A stretch of DNA of 15,182 bases from Bacillota bacterium. Lineage in GTDB: Bacteria; Bacillota; Bacilli; Alicyclobacillales; SLC66. The notes beneath the pieces are model-generated. The model made no database searches, had not been told where the DNA came from, and was given only the letters and a program-made list of their open reading frames with translations. Position 1 is the stretch's first letter; each line of letters starts with the position of its first letter. This document shows, piece after piece, positions 1 to 7,939 of the stretch. The position numbers were made by a program, and so were the translations under genes. The DNA lies in NCBI GenBank assembly GCA_021821225.1, contig JAKACR010000038.1:1-15182 (forward strand), written 5' to 3'.

Positions 1-89
1 TTGTCGATGGAGAGATTGACCTCGTTGAGGATCGGAATCCTGCGCCGGCCGTCGGCGACGTGCTTGGTGACACCGCTTAGAACGATCAT
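1..89 (-). CDS. ABC-type ATPase, N-terminal fragment (cut by window edge)
   Basis: Reading leftwards from an ATG at 89, the first 29 codons give MIVLSGVTKHVADGRRRIPI followed by LNEVNLSID. This is the usual opening of an ABC transporter nucleotide-binding domain: a first beta strand with a 'V-T-K' turn, then 'I-L-N-E-V-N-L-S-I' just before the Walker A loop. The Walker A region lies outside the window, so the assignment rests on the N-terminus only. The upstream ribosome binding site is weak (GATAGGG, about 7 nt before the ATG). Near a glycan cluster it could serve a polysaccharide or drug exporter, but nothing here decides the substrate. Confidence 0.55.
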   Translation of the reverse strand, partial: MIVLSGVTKHVADGRRRIPILNEVNLSID

Positions 90-423
90 CGTTGGCACCC
101 TATCTTTCTTGCTATCAGTGGCAAACGCGCAAAGGTATATGTCAGTAATCTATTGTATAGCAACCGGCGGCACTTGGCCATCTGGTCGATAGGGAGCGCG
201 AGGCGTCTCCAGCGTCTTGACGACGAGATACAGGTCGATCACCCGCGTGACAGGGTCTCCGAGAGCGTCGGCGGCGCACTGGAACGCAGAGCAGTCCTTT
301 CGGGGCCATTTGCCGAAAGTGGGCTTGATGAGCATATCTGCATGAAATCCCTATGGAACTTTTATCTTCCAAACGGTATACTAAATTATTCCTATATAGA
401 TGCATTTGAATGGAGGAGTAATT
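90..423. other. Intergenic region between divergent genes
   Basis: This 334-bp stretch separates the leftward ABC fragment from the rightward UDG-like gene. A 61-codon minus-strand reading frame (150-335) is open but matches no family I recognise and has no good ribosome binding site. An AT-rich stretch at 371-400, containing TATACT at 377-382, is a plausible -10 region for the rightward gene, but I see no convincing -35 hexamer. Confidence 0.4.
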
Positions 424-1218
424 TTGGTCAATGAGAAATTACTGGAGGCCATAGCGCGCGAGCTATATGATGAAACCGGCAGGGCGCTGACCCTCGCCGA
501 AGGAGCGTTGTATTTTCCTCTAATAGACTGGCAGATGGAACGGACAGGAAAATCACTCTTTCAATATCCGGAGCCATTTAATGGCGCGGTATCCGGGTCG
601 TGCACGGTGCTGTTTCTCGGGTTGAACCCAGGCTATAAGGCTGGCGAGGACATACCGAGCTTCGGGGTGTCCTTTGAAGACTATCACGACTTCTACAAGA
701 CCCGGCTCCACGAGATTCGCAAGGACGGATCCCCGGCGCGTCGCATGGCGGGCGGTTCATTGGAGTCAATATCAGCATACAGGAAAATCGAAGGGGCGTA
801 CCTGAGTGGCATAGCGTCACCCGCTGGCCCTCTAAAACTTGGATATAACTGTATGTATGCTGATGTTGTCCCCTTCAAGTCTAGCAAATGGAACAGCGCA
901 GACGGAGCGAGGGCGACTCTCAAGAAGAGCGGAAGGTGGCGTGACGTTGTCACAGCGTGCAATCGAAGGATTGAGCGTCTGGTTCGAGCCACAGGGCCTA
1001 CCTTGACGGTCGTTCAAGGGGGGAATTCGAAGGACCTGTTTCCTGAATTGGCGCAGCTTAAAATGAGTGACGCTCCCATTTTATCTGTTCGACGCGGCGG
1101 AGTTGATTTCACGATTCAATGGCTGTACCATAGTGCCGCCTACCAGGTAGCGACGCCGGAGTACTACTCTGCCGCCTCGGTCAAGGCCCAAGCATTTCTG
1201 TCCGAGCACTTCAGATAG
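424..1218 (+). CDS. Uracil-DNA glycosylase-fold protein (UDG-like)
   Basis: A 264-aa protein. Residues 62-70 (VLFLGLNPG) resemble motif A of the uracil-DNA glycosylase superfamily in its GxNPG form. DVVPFKSSKW (147-156), VVQGGNS (196-202) and LYHSAAYQV (234-242) sit where the later strand, substrate loop and C-terminal His-containing motif would be expected. Superfamily members flip and excise uracil or mismatched bases, but divergent members have unknown substrates and this one may not be an active glycosylase. I chose the TTG at 424 because a strong GGAGGAG (412-418) lies 5 nt upstream; an ATG at 400 is in frame but its codons would contain that ribosome binding site. The gene stands alone on its strand, next to IS remnants, and there is no clear terminator after it. 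Confidence 0.6.
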   Translation: MVNEKLLEAIARELYDETGRALTLAEGALYFPLIDWQMERTGKSLFQYPEPFNGAVSGSCTVLFLGLNPGYKAGEDIPSFGVSFEDYHDFYKTRLHEIRKDGSPARRMAGGSLESISAYRKIEGAYLSGIASPAGPLKLGYNCMYADVVPFKSSKWNSADGARATLKKSGRWRDVVTACNRRIERLVRATGPTLTVVQGGNSKDLFPELAQLKMSDAPILSVRRGGVDFTIQWLYHSAAYQVATPEYYSAASVKAQAFLSEHFR

Positions 1219-1423
1219 GGCTATCGCAAAGGGGGGCTTGCTGCCTCCTCGGTATTTCTCCTAGGGGATCTGTGAAAATCGAGCCTTGGTAGGGCTCATT
1301 CGCTCCGTTCTGTGTGATTTTGTGGTAATAATACCCATGTGTTGCGGGTGATTCGTCTCGATTTCACGATTTCTGTACTCTATCCGGGCATTCGTGGCTC
1401 GCCTTTCGCCCGTTTGCCCGCTT
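1219..1423. other. Intergenic spacer after UDG-like gene
   Basis: This short non-coding stretch separates the UDG-like gene from the convergent IS1182 remnant. A weak GC stem (GGGGGC, loop TTGCT, GCCTCC) around 1231-1248 could slow polymerase but has no T-run, so I do not call it a terminator. I found no convincing IS terminal inverted repeat here. Confidence 0.3.
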
Positions 1424-2415
1424 TTACGCGCACTTCTCCCCGACATCGCTTGGCGAATCCAGTGTCCGGGCCCGTTTGACCCGTCCGGTCTCCACGATGT
1501 TATGTACGCTCGCGCATAGGCGCAGTTGGCCCTCCGTCTTGCGCATCCCGTAGTACCGGGCGTCGCGACCGCCATTTGCGGTGAGTTGTTTGTTGACATG
1601 CTCCACACGATTACGTTCACGGTAATGCGACTGCCACAATCCACTTTACTGTTCGACTCGCTTTGCCTGGACCTTCGCCTCGTCGCCGCGTACAGTCAGT
1701 GTCCGAGGTCCCTTCCCATCCACGCACTGCGCCCGCAGCGGACAGTCTTTGCATCGATCTCTATCCATTTGGACCACTTGATGCGGTTTCGTGTTCGAAA
1801 TCGTGCCGCGCCTTTGGATTCTGCCAAGCGATCGATGCTTTGCGTCCTGTATCATAGTCATCTCTGCGCAGGACGGGGAACGCCAGCCCTTCTTGTTGAA
1901 GTTGTCTTTGCACCAGACGAATCCCTTGACGAATCAGGGCAAAGGTGCCTTGACGCGCCGCTGCACCCGCGACCATGAAGGAGTCCACCAGATCTTCATC
2001 ATCCCCGAGCAGGCCAGAATCGCCTGCATCGCGCAACGTCTGTCCAAGAATCTGGCGATCCATGTCCGATTCAAAAAAGTCGTGCGCGAAACTTGCACAG
2101 TGTCGAACGATCACAGGTAGTCTCCGGACTTCGACTGAGACTCAGGGCGTACTTGGCACTGTCGTCAAACAGTGCGGCCTCCACCGCCTCATTGTCGCTG
2201 CATCCTTGGCGAAACTGGAGGAGAGTCAGGGTCATCATGAGGGAAGGAGGAATAGAAGGTCTTCCCGTAGCCGCGTACCAATGGGCGAAATCTTCATCCC
2301 GGATATGTGCCTCACTCCAGACGCGAACCTGGTGCCAGGCGGAGCGTTCCGGAATCTTGCGATACCATTCATCCATATCGGACAGCGAGAGTTGACCGGA
2401 TCGTCGTGTGAGCAT
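1424..2415 (-). pseudogene. Degenerate IS1182-family transposase
   Basis: Four minus-strand segments in shifting frames make up a recognisable but dead transposase. 2415-2071 encodes the N-terminal DUF772-like region (ALFDDSAKYALSLSRSPET, then CDRSTLCKFRARL). 2114 to about 1870 continues in another frame (SFAHDFFESDMDRQILGQTL). 1861-1646 carries the Cys motif C-K-D-C-P-L-R-A-Q-C typical of the C-terminal half. 1639-1424 holds the C-terminal YRERNRVEHVNKQL region. Intact family members are about 450-500 aa. Here the central part with the catalytic acidic residues is missing between the second and third segments, and at least two frameshifts remain. The start ATG at 2415 has GAGG upstream. It cannot encode an active enzyme. 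Confidence 0.85.
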
Positions 2416-2462
2416 GAGAACCTCAAGGGAGCCATCTTCTATACGACAAGTATACTATAAAA

Positions 2463-2486
2463 CGCTATAAATAGATATTTATAGCG
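2463..2486. repeat. AT-rich perfect inverted repeat between two IS remnants
   Basis: Arms CGCTATAAATA (2463-2473) and TATTTATAGCG (2476-2486) are exact reverse complements around a GA centre. The palindrome AGTATACT lies just upstream (2449-2456), and GCGCATGCGC (2484-2493) overlaps the right arm. The cluster sits between the start of the IS1182 remnant and the truncated 5' end of the ISL3 remnant, so it may be an old IS end, a target-site hotspot or an operator. Confidence 0.7.
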
Positions 2487-2519
2487 CATGCGCGGCAGGG
2501 TTTTTCTCAGTTCCCCTAG

Positions 2520-3005
2520 CATACGATCGACAAGTTCCACGTGATGAAGCTGGTCAACGAAGCCGTCGACGAAGTCCGCCGGGCCGAGCAGGTCAAGACA
2601 CCGGAATTGAAGAAGACACGTTACATCTGGCTCAAGAATGAGCAGGACCTTACGAAAAAGCAGCAGGATACCTTGGCGACCCTGGCGGCGTCTCATTTGC
2701 GCACCGCAAAGGCCTATCCACTCAAGATCACCTTCCAGGGACTCTGGGGATATCCGGCGAGGATGGCCGGCTTATACTTCGACCTGTGGTTCTACTGGGC
2801 AATTCATTCCCGCTTAGAACCGATGATCGCGGTGGCCAAGACACTCAAGGCATTCCGGGATCGCATTTTCCGCTGGTTTGAGACGGGGATGACCACGGGG
2901 ATGCTGGAGGCCATGAACGGGCTGATCCAGGCAGCCAAGCGCAAGGAGCGTGGGTGCCGTACGACGAAGAATCTGATCGCCATGATCTACTTGATCGGCG
3001 GTTGA
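2520..3005 (+). pseudogene. Truncated ISL3-family transposase (C-terminal part)
   Basis: The open frame begins right after a stop at 2517-2519 and immediately reads I-D-K-F-H-V-M-K-L-V, a conserved internal motif of ISL3 transposases. It continues with KTRYIWLKNEQDLTKKQ and a C-terminal DDE-domain block GMLEAMNGLIQAAKRK then TTKNLIAMIYL. The N-terminal half, with the zinc-finger/HTH region and earlier catalytic residues, is absent. The frame stops at 3005, but the next bases in another frame read L-D-F-G-F-K-S-Q, the normal C-terminus, so a small indel also breaks the 3' end. The GTG at 2541 is internal, not a true start. The remnant points the opposite way to its IS1182 neighbour. Confidence 0.88.
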
Positions 3006-3128
3006 CTTCGGCTTCAAGAGTCAGGCACATCCGGTTTGGCCGCGCATCGGCTCGCCCGCCCGTCTGTGCCCCTGTCTGATCCCTTTACGAGACTTTCGAT
3101 CTGACAGAGCAATTGCTATGCGCCCATT

Positions 3129-3335
3129 TCATACGAGGGGTCGAGGAGCCTGAATCTGGCCATACCGAAAACTCTCTAACACGTCGCTTGGCGAGCATTC
3201 TTGGCCCGCCATTCTCAGCAACTGCTCCATGTCGTTGTACAGAAAGCATGCGAGTATACAGTTGGCAACATGAGCTTTTATACGCTCGCTTTGAGTGACG
3301 CGCACCGGCCGTAATTGCAAATGCGATTTCGAGGT
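3129..3335 (-). pseudogene. IS1634/IS4-type transposase remnant (C-terminus)
   Basis: The minus strand reads S-K-S-H-L-Q-L-R-P-V-R-V, then ERIKAHVANCILACFLYN, a leucine-rich stretch and SPSDVLES. This matches the C-terminal 'LQLRPV ... RI.AHV..C.LA' block of IS1634-like members of the IS4 superfamily. The open frame extends upstream to 3503 without further similarity and there runs into the gmd coding region, so only about 68 codons of the transposase survive. It is the third unrelated transposase relic in about 2 kb. Confidence 0.7.
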
Positions 3336-4443
<1,108 letters not shown>

Positions 4444-4460
4444 GGAGTGGGTGACGAGCG

Positions 4461-5603
4461 ATGCGGATCCTTGTGACGGGAGCGGACGGGTTTGTCGGGC
4501 GGCACCTCGTGCGGCTGCTGGCGTCTCAGCAGGAGCATCTCGTGTTCGCGGCGGGCGGACCGCGCAGGCGTGCGGGACCGGGGACTGGCGAGGGTGCAGA
4601 TGGGACCGGAGACGGAGATGCGGCGCACGGCGGTGCTGGCGGTAGTGGGACCAGCGGCGAGGGTGGCAGGGACGGCCCCAAGGCTGGCGGCGCCGGGCGA
4701 GTCGGCGGCGCTGGCGCGGACGGAACTGGCTACGATGTGGCTGGCGAGGACATGACTTGGCCCGGCGGGGGCAGTGTGGCGCGGGTCGAGCGACTGGCGC
4801 TCGATCTGCAGGACGCCGCGTCGGTGCGCGCTGTGGTGGAGGCGACGCAGCCCCACCGGGTGTACCACCTTGCGGCGGCTGCCGCGACCTTTGGCGTGGA
4901 TATTGGATATTATATGGAAGTGAATGCGGTGGGCGCGCACCGCGTCGGCCAGGCGGTGCTCGATCTGTGCGGGGACTCGTGTCGCATGCTGTACGTGAGC
5001 TCGGCCAATGTGTACGACGCCAGCCTGGCGTACGGGCGTATGGACGAGCGGACGCCGCTTGGCCCGCGCAATGAGTACGGTGTCAGCAAGCTGGCTGGTG
5101 AGTATCTGTTGCGGACGCTGGAGAGTCGCGGGTTGGACGTGCGCATCGCGCGGCCGTTCAACCACACGGGTCCTGGACAGGGGCCCGGTTTTCTCTGCCC
5201 GGACGTGGCGTTGCGGCTGCGGGAGGCGCTGGCGGAGGCTGGTCGCGGCGCGGGCGGGCGGCGCGAGGTGCGCATCGCGGCCGGGCGGATGGATTCGGTG
5301 CGGGACTTTTGCGATGTGCGCGATGTGGTGGCGGCCTACGTGGCCATGATGGAGCGGTGTCCGTCGGGGGAGATATTGAACGTGTGCTCCGGAGAGGGTG
5401 TGCGCGCGGGCGATATCATGCAGGAACTGGCGCTGGCGGCGGGCGTGGAGCGGTTGATTGTCGAGGAGGACGCGCGGCAGGCGGGGCGCGCGGAACACGA
5501 TGTGATCGTGGGGAGTGCGCAGCGGCTGTTCGACCTCACGGGATGGGAGCCGCGGATTCCGCTCCGGCAGACGCTGCAGGACCTGTGGGACGCCTTGGCG
5601 TGA
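4461..5603 (+). CDS. rmd: GDP-6-deoxy-D-mannose reductase (Rmd-like) with Gly-rich insertion
   Basis: This NAD(P)-dependent SDR probably reduces GDP-4-keto-6-deoxymannose to GDP-D-rhamnose; a GDP-6-deoxytalose-forming reductase is an alternative. The Rossmann loop TGADGFVGRHL is at 6-16, VSSANVY at 179-185 and YxxxK at Y206/K210. The substrate block RPFNHTGPGQGPGFLCPD (231-248) and the RDF-D-RD segment (281-288) are characteristic of Rmd. The protein is 380 aa against about 300 for the family. The excess lies at residues 33-106, a Gly/Ala/Asp-rich low-complexity stretch between beta 2 and the 'LALDLQDA' segment, in a surface-loop position. The reading frame stays open through it and all catalytic motifs are intact, so it may still work. 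The ATG at 4461 follows GGGTGA at 4449-4454, close behind gmd, suggesting co-transcription. Confidence 0.85.
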   Translation: MRILVTGADGFVGRHLVRLLASQQEHLVFAAGGPRRRAGPGTGEGADGTGDGDAAHGGAGGSGTSGEGGRDGPKAGGAGRVGGAGADGTGYDVAGEDMTWPGGGSVARVERLALDLQDAASVRAVVEATQPHRVYHLAAAAATFGVDIGYYMEVNAVGAHRVGQAVLDLCGDSCRMLYVSSANVYDASLAYGRMDERTPLGPRNEYGVSKLAGEYLLRTLESRGLDVRIARPFNHTGPGQGPGFLCPDVALRLREALAEAGRGAGGRREVRIAAGRMDSVRDFCDVRDVVAAYVAMMERCPSGEILNVCSGEGVRAGDIMQELALAAGVERLIVEEDARQAGRAEHDVIVGSAQRLFDLTGWEPRIPLRQTLQDLWDALA

Positions 5604-5698
5604 TGGGCGGCGGGGCAGGCGAGGGCTGGCGGGAACTGCGCGGTGGGCTGGACTTATGGGCCATATTGCCAATTATGCGATAAAGGGGTTGCGACCGG

Positions 5699-6757
5699 TT
5701 GAAGGGACTCATTCTGGCGGGCGGGACGGGATCGCGGCTGCGGCCGTTGACGTATACGAGCGCAAAGCAACTTATTCCAATCGGCAATAAGCCGATCCTG
5801 TTCTACGCCATCGAGGCGCTGCGTGAAAGCGGGATTGAAGAGATTGGGATGATCGTCGGCGACACGGCGGCCGAGGTGGAGCGCGCGGCGGGGGACGGGT
5901 CGGCGTTTGGCGTGCGGATCACGTATATTGCCCAGGAAAAGCCGCTGGGCCTGGCGCACGCGGTGAAGATTGCCGAGGAGTTCATCGGGGGCGAGCCGTT
6001 TGTCATGTTTCTCGGGGACAATCTTGTCCGCGACGGGGTGAAGGCGTTCGCGCAGCAATTTCGCGAGTCGTCGCCGGATGCGCTGGTACTTCTGAGCGAG
6101 GTGCCGGAACCGCAGCACTTTGGCGTGGTAGAATTGGAGAATGGGCGCGTCGTGCGGCTGGTCGAAAAGCCGCAGAATCCGGCGAGCAACCTCGCGTTGG
6201 TCGGCGTCTACCTGTTCCAGCCCTGCATCTTCGAGGCGGTGAACGCGATCCGCCCGTCGGCGCGCGGCGAATTGGAGATCACGGACGCGATCCAGTGGCT
6301 GGTCGACCACGGGCATACGGTGGAGCCGCACCTTGTGCGCGGCTGGTGGAAGGACACGGGGCGCCCGGAGGACGTACTCGACGCGAACCGCCTGGTGCTG
6401 GAGATGGTGGAGGCGGACGTGCGCGGGGCGGTCGACGCGGAGTCGAGCGTGGTGGGTCGGGTGCAGCTCGGCGAGAATTCGCGGGTGGTGCGGAGCACCA
6501 TCCGGGGGCCGGTGGTGATTGGCGACAATGTCACGATTGAGGACGCCTACATCGGGCCGTTCACGGCGATCAGCGACCGGGTGACGATTCGCGGCTCGGA
6601 GATTGAGCATAGCGTGGTGCTGGAGGATTGCCATATTGAGAGCACGCACCGGATCGACCGCTCGCTGATCGGCCGGCGGGTGCAGATCGTCCCGTCGCGG
6701 GCGAAGCCGAAGGCGATGAGCCTGGTGCTGGGGGACAATTCGCGGTGCGAGCTGTAG
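5699..6757 (+). CDS. rmlA: Glucose-1-phosphate thymidylyltransferase, long form
   Basis: RmlA joins dTTP and glucose-1-phosphate to make dTDP-glucose, the first step to dTDP-L-rhamnose. The 352-aa length fits the 'long' RmlA/StrD-type family. The nucleotide-binding signature LAGGTGSRLRPLT is at 6-18, FLGDN with the metal-binding Asp at 104-108, EKP at 156-158, ELEITDAI at 191-198 and WWKDTG at 216-221. From about residue 240 a series of hexapeptide-like repeats (VVGRVQLGENS, VVIGDNVTIED, TIRGSEIEHS) forms a left-handed beta-helix tail. The start is the TTG at 5699 because it places M-K-G-L-I-L-A-G-G correctly and AAAGGGG (5682-5688) lies upstream. The 95-bp gap after the reductase holds no other gene. 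The gene is followed by repeat copy A rather than directly by rmlC. Confidence 0.95.
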   Translation: MKGLILAGGTGSRLRPLTYTSAKQLIPIGNKPILFYAIEALRESGIEEIGMIVGDTAAEVERAAGDGSAFGVRITYIAQEKPLGLAHAVKIAEEFIGGEPFVMFLGDNLVRDGVKAFAQQFRESSPDALVLLSEVPEPQHFGVVELENGRVVRLVEKPQNPASNLALVGVYLFQPCIFEAVNAIRPSARGELEITDAIQWLVDHGHTVEPHLVRGWWKDTGRPEDVLDANRLVLEMVEADVRGAVDAESSVVGRVQLGENSRVVRSTIRGPVVIGDNVTIEDAYIGPFTAISDRVTIRGSEIEHSVVLEDCHIESTHRIDRSLIGRRVQIVPSRAKPKAMSLVLGDNSRCEL

Positions 6758-6796
6758 GGGTGTAGGGGCTGCGGCGGGATGCGGCGGGATGCGGGT

Positions 6797-7032
6797 GGCG
6801 ATAGGCACAGGTTTTGCGCTTGATCGGGAGATGGCGACGGCGATAGGCACGCCAATTGCGCTTATTGCCTCCGTTTTGGCCGCTTAGCACCAGTTTCCGG
6901 TCCTAAATCGGTAGAATTTGGGCATCCAAGTGCGTTTTCAGTGCTTATGTCTGTGGGGGCTGGTCCGGGAGGTCGGGGAGAGTCCGGCGAATGGGATCAG
7001 GCCCTGCTCGGGCCCGGCGTCGATCGTTGCCG
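6797..7032 (+). repeat. Dispersed structured intergenic repeat, copy A
   Basis: This is the most divergent of the three long copies of an intergenic element (see 12463-12710 and 14958-15182). Shared landmarks in order are GCGATAGG.CACAGGTTTT, CCAATTGCGCTTATTG, TTTTGGCCGCTTAGCAC, AAGTGCGTTTTCAGTGCTTA, TGTCTGTGGGGG and GGGATCAGGCCC. A 10-bp stem (GGCGATAGGC 6839-6848 with GCTTATTGCC 6860-6869, two G.U pairs) and a small GGCCC/GGGCC hairpin are predicted by eye. It sits between rmlA and rmlC, after a short GC-rich direct repeat (TGCGGCGGGA twice). Confidence 0.85.
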
Positions 7033-7353
7033 AGCCGTCCGCAGGTGACGAAAGGCGGCGGAGGCAGCAGGCCGACGCAGCAGGCCGACGCAAGGGCAGC
7101 GGGGCGCGAGGCAGCCATCCGGCAGGTGATGCGGCGTGTCGTGCGCAGCGCGACTTTGCGCGAAGCGCATGTCGGAAGCGCCAGCACGATATGACGCAGC
7201 GCAGGGCCGGGGCACAGGCCAGCACAGGGCTGTGTGGCCGACGGCGGGGCGCAGGGCCGGGGCACGGGCCAGCGCAGGGCTGCGGCGGACGGCGGGGCAC
7301 AGGCCACGGGGCTGCGGATCGCCACAATTAGACACTGGGAGGTAATATCGAAC
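7033..7353. repeat. GC-rich spacer with tandem duplications before rmlC
   Basis: No credible gene lies here. A 50-bp unit at 7201-7250 is repeated with small changes at 7251-7297 (both begin GCAGGGCCGGGGCAC), followed by a partial third copy. A 13-bp unit (CAGCAGGCCGACG) is duplicated near 7066-7091. Reading frames across it are open only because the DNA is GC-rich. The ribosome binding site of rmlC (GGGAGGT, 7337-7343) marks the 3' end. Confidence 0.75.
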
Positions 7354-7809
7354 ATGCTACACGGAGTCCAGATCAAGAAACTTACACGGCACTTTGACGA
7401 CCGCGGTTACTTTATGGAAGTCCTGCGCGACGACGACAACCTTCTCAAGCGCTTCGGCCAGGCATCCTTCTCGAAGTCGTATCCGGGCGTCGTCAAAGCA
7501 TTCCACTATCACGAAAAGCAGGACGACCTCTGGTTTTTCCCCTCCGGCAACGCCCAGGTCGTCCTTCACGACATGCGCGCAGACTCCCCCACCAAAGGCC
7601 AGACGCAGGTCGTCTACATGGGCGACGACAATCCGCTCTTGCTGCTGATTCCCATCGGCGTCGCCCACGGTTATCGCGTGCTTGGCAACGAGCCCGCGGT
7701 CATCATGTACTTCACCACGATGTCGTACGATCCCAAGGACCCCGACGAGAAGCGCATTCCGTGGGACGATCCCGCCATCGGCTTCGACTGGTCGACGCAG
7801 AACCGCTGA
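7354..7809 (+). CDS. rmlC: dTDP-4-dehydrorhamnose 3,5-epimerase family protein (short form)
   Basis: RmlC inverts C3 and C5 of dTDP-4-keto-6-deoxyglucose to give dTDP-4-keto-L-rhamnose. This 151-aa protein belongs to the short cupin version of the family (classical RmlC is about 180 aa). DDRGYFMEVLR (15-25), GVVKAFHYHEKQDDLWFF (45-62), IPIGVAHGYRVLG (99-111) and DDPAIGFDW (138-146) follow the family pattern. H51 occupies the catalytic-base position; the usual Arg three residues before it is Lys (K48). The ATG at 7354 has GGGAGGT 10 nt upstream. Codons strongly prefer C at third positions, unlike the G-rich coding strands of its neighbours, which hints at a separate origin. Its place in an A-C-B-D order supports the rhamnose role. 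Confidence 0.86.
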   Translation: MLHGVQIKKLTRHFDDRGYFMEVLRDDDNLLKRFGQASFSKSYPGVVKAFHYHEKQDDLWFFPSGNAQVVLHDMRADSPTKGQTQVVYMGDDNPLLLLIPIGVAHGYRVLGNEPAVIMYFTTMSYDPKDPDEKRIPWDDPAIGFDWSTQNR

Positions 7810-7832
7810 CCGGTTGGCGCAGAACCGCTGAC
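7796..7832. repeat. 15-bp direct repeat over the rmlC stop codon
   Basis: CGCAGAACCGCTGAC occurs at 7796-7810, containing the rmlC TGA, and again at 7818-7832 after a 7-bp gap. It is a small duplication in the 130-bp rmlC-rmlB spacer, which otherwise holds only the rmlB ribosome binding site. Confidence 0.8.
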
Positions 7833-7939
7833 TGTCTGGCGGCCTGGGCGGACGGTCACGGTTGCGGTGGACAGGCGTGCCGTGACGGCGGACGGCCTAG
7901 GCGGCGGACAATACTTACTGCGACGGAGGCGATGCCCGC

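Noticed and set aside
150..335. 61-codon minus-strand frame upstream of the ABC fragment
   Set aside because: No recognisable family and no good ribosome binding site; noted only as part of the intergenic region.
5654..6850. 398-codon minus-strand open frame opposite rmlA
   Set aside because: It is an Arg/His/Pro-rich antisense shadow of rmlA with no family resemblance.
6570..6890. Minus-strand frames opening with M-L-S-x-Q-N-G in all three repeat copies (6570-6890, 12308-12556, 14758-15051)
   Set aside because: They start at the same point because the DNA repeats, but changes between copies are mostly amino-acid-altering, there is no ribosome binding site, and they run into tandem arrays or the rmlA gene.
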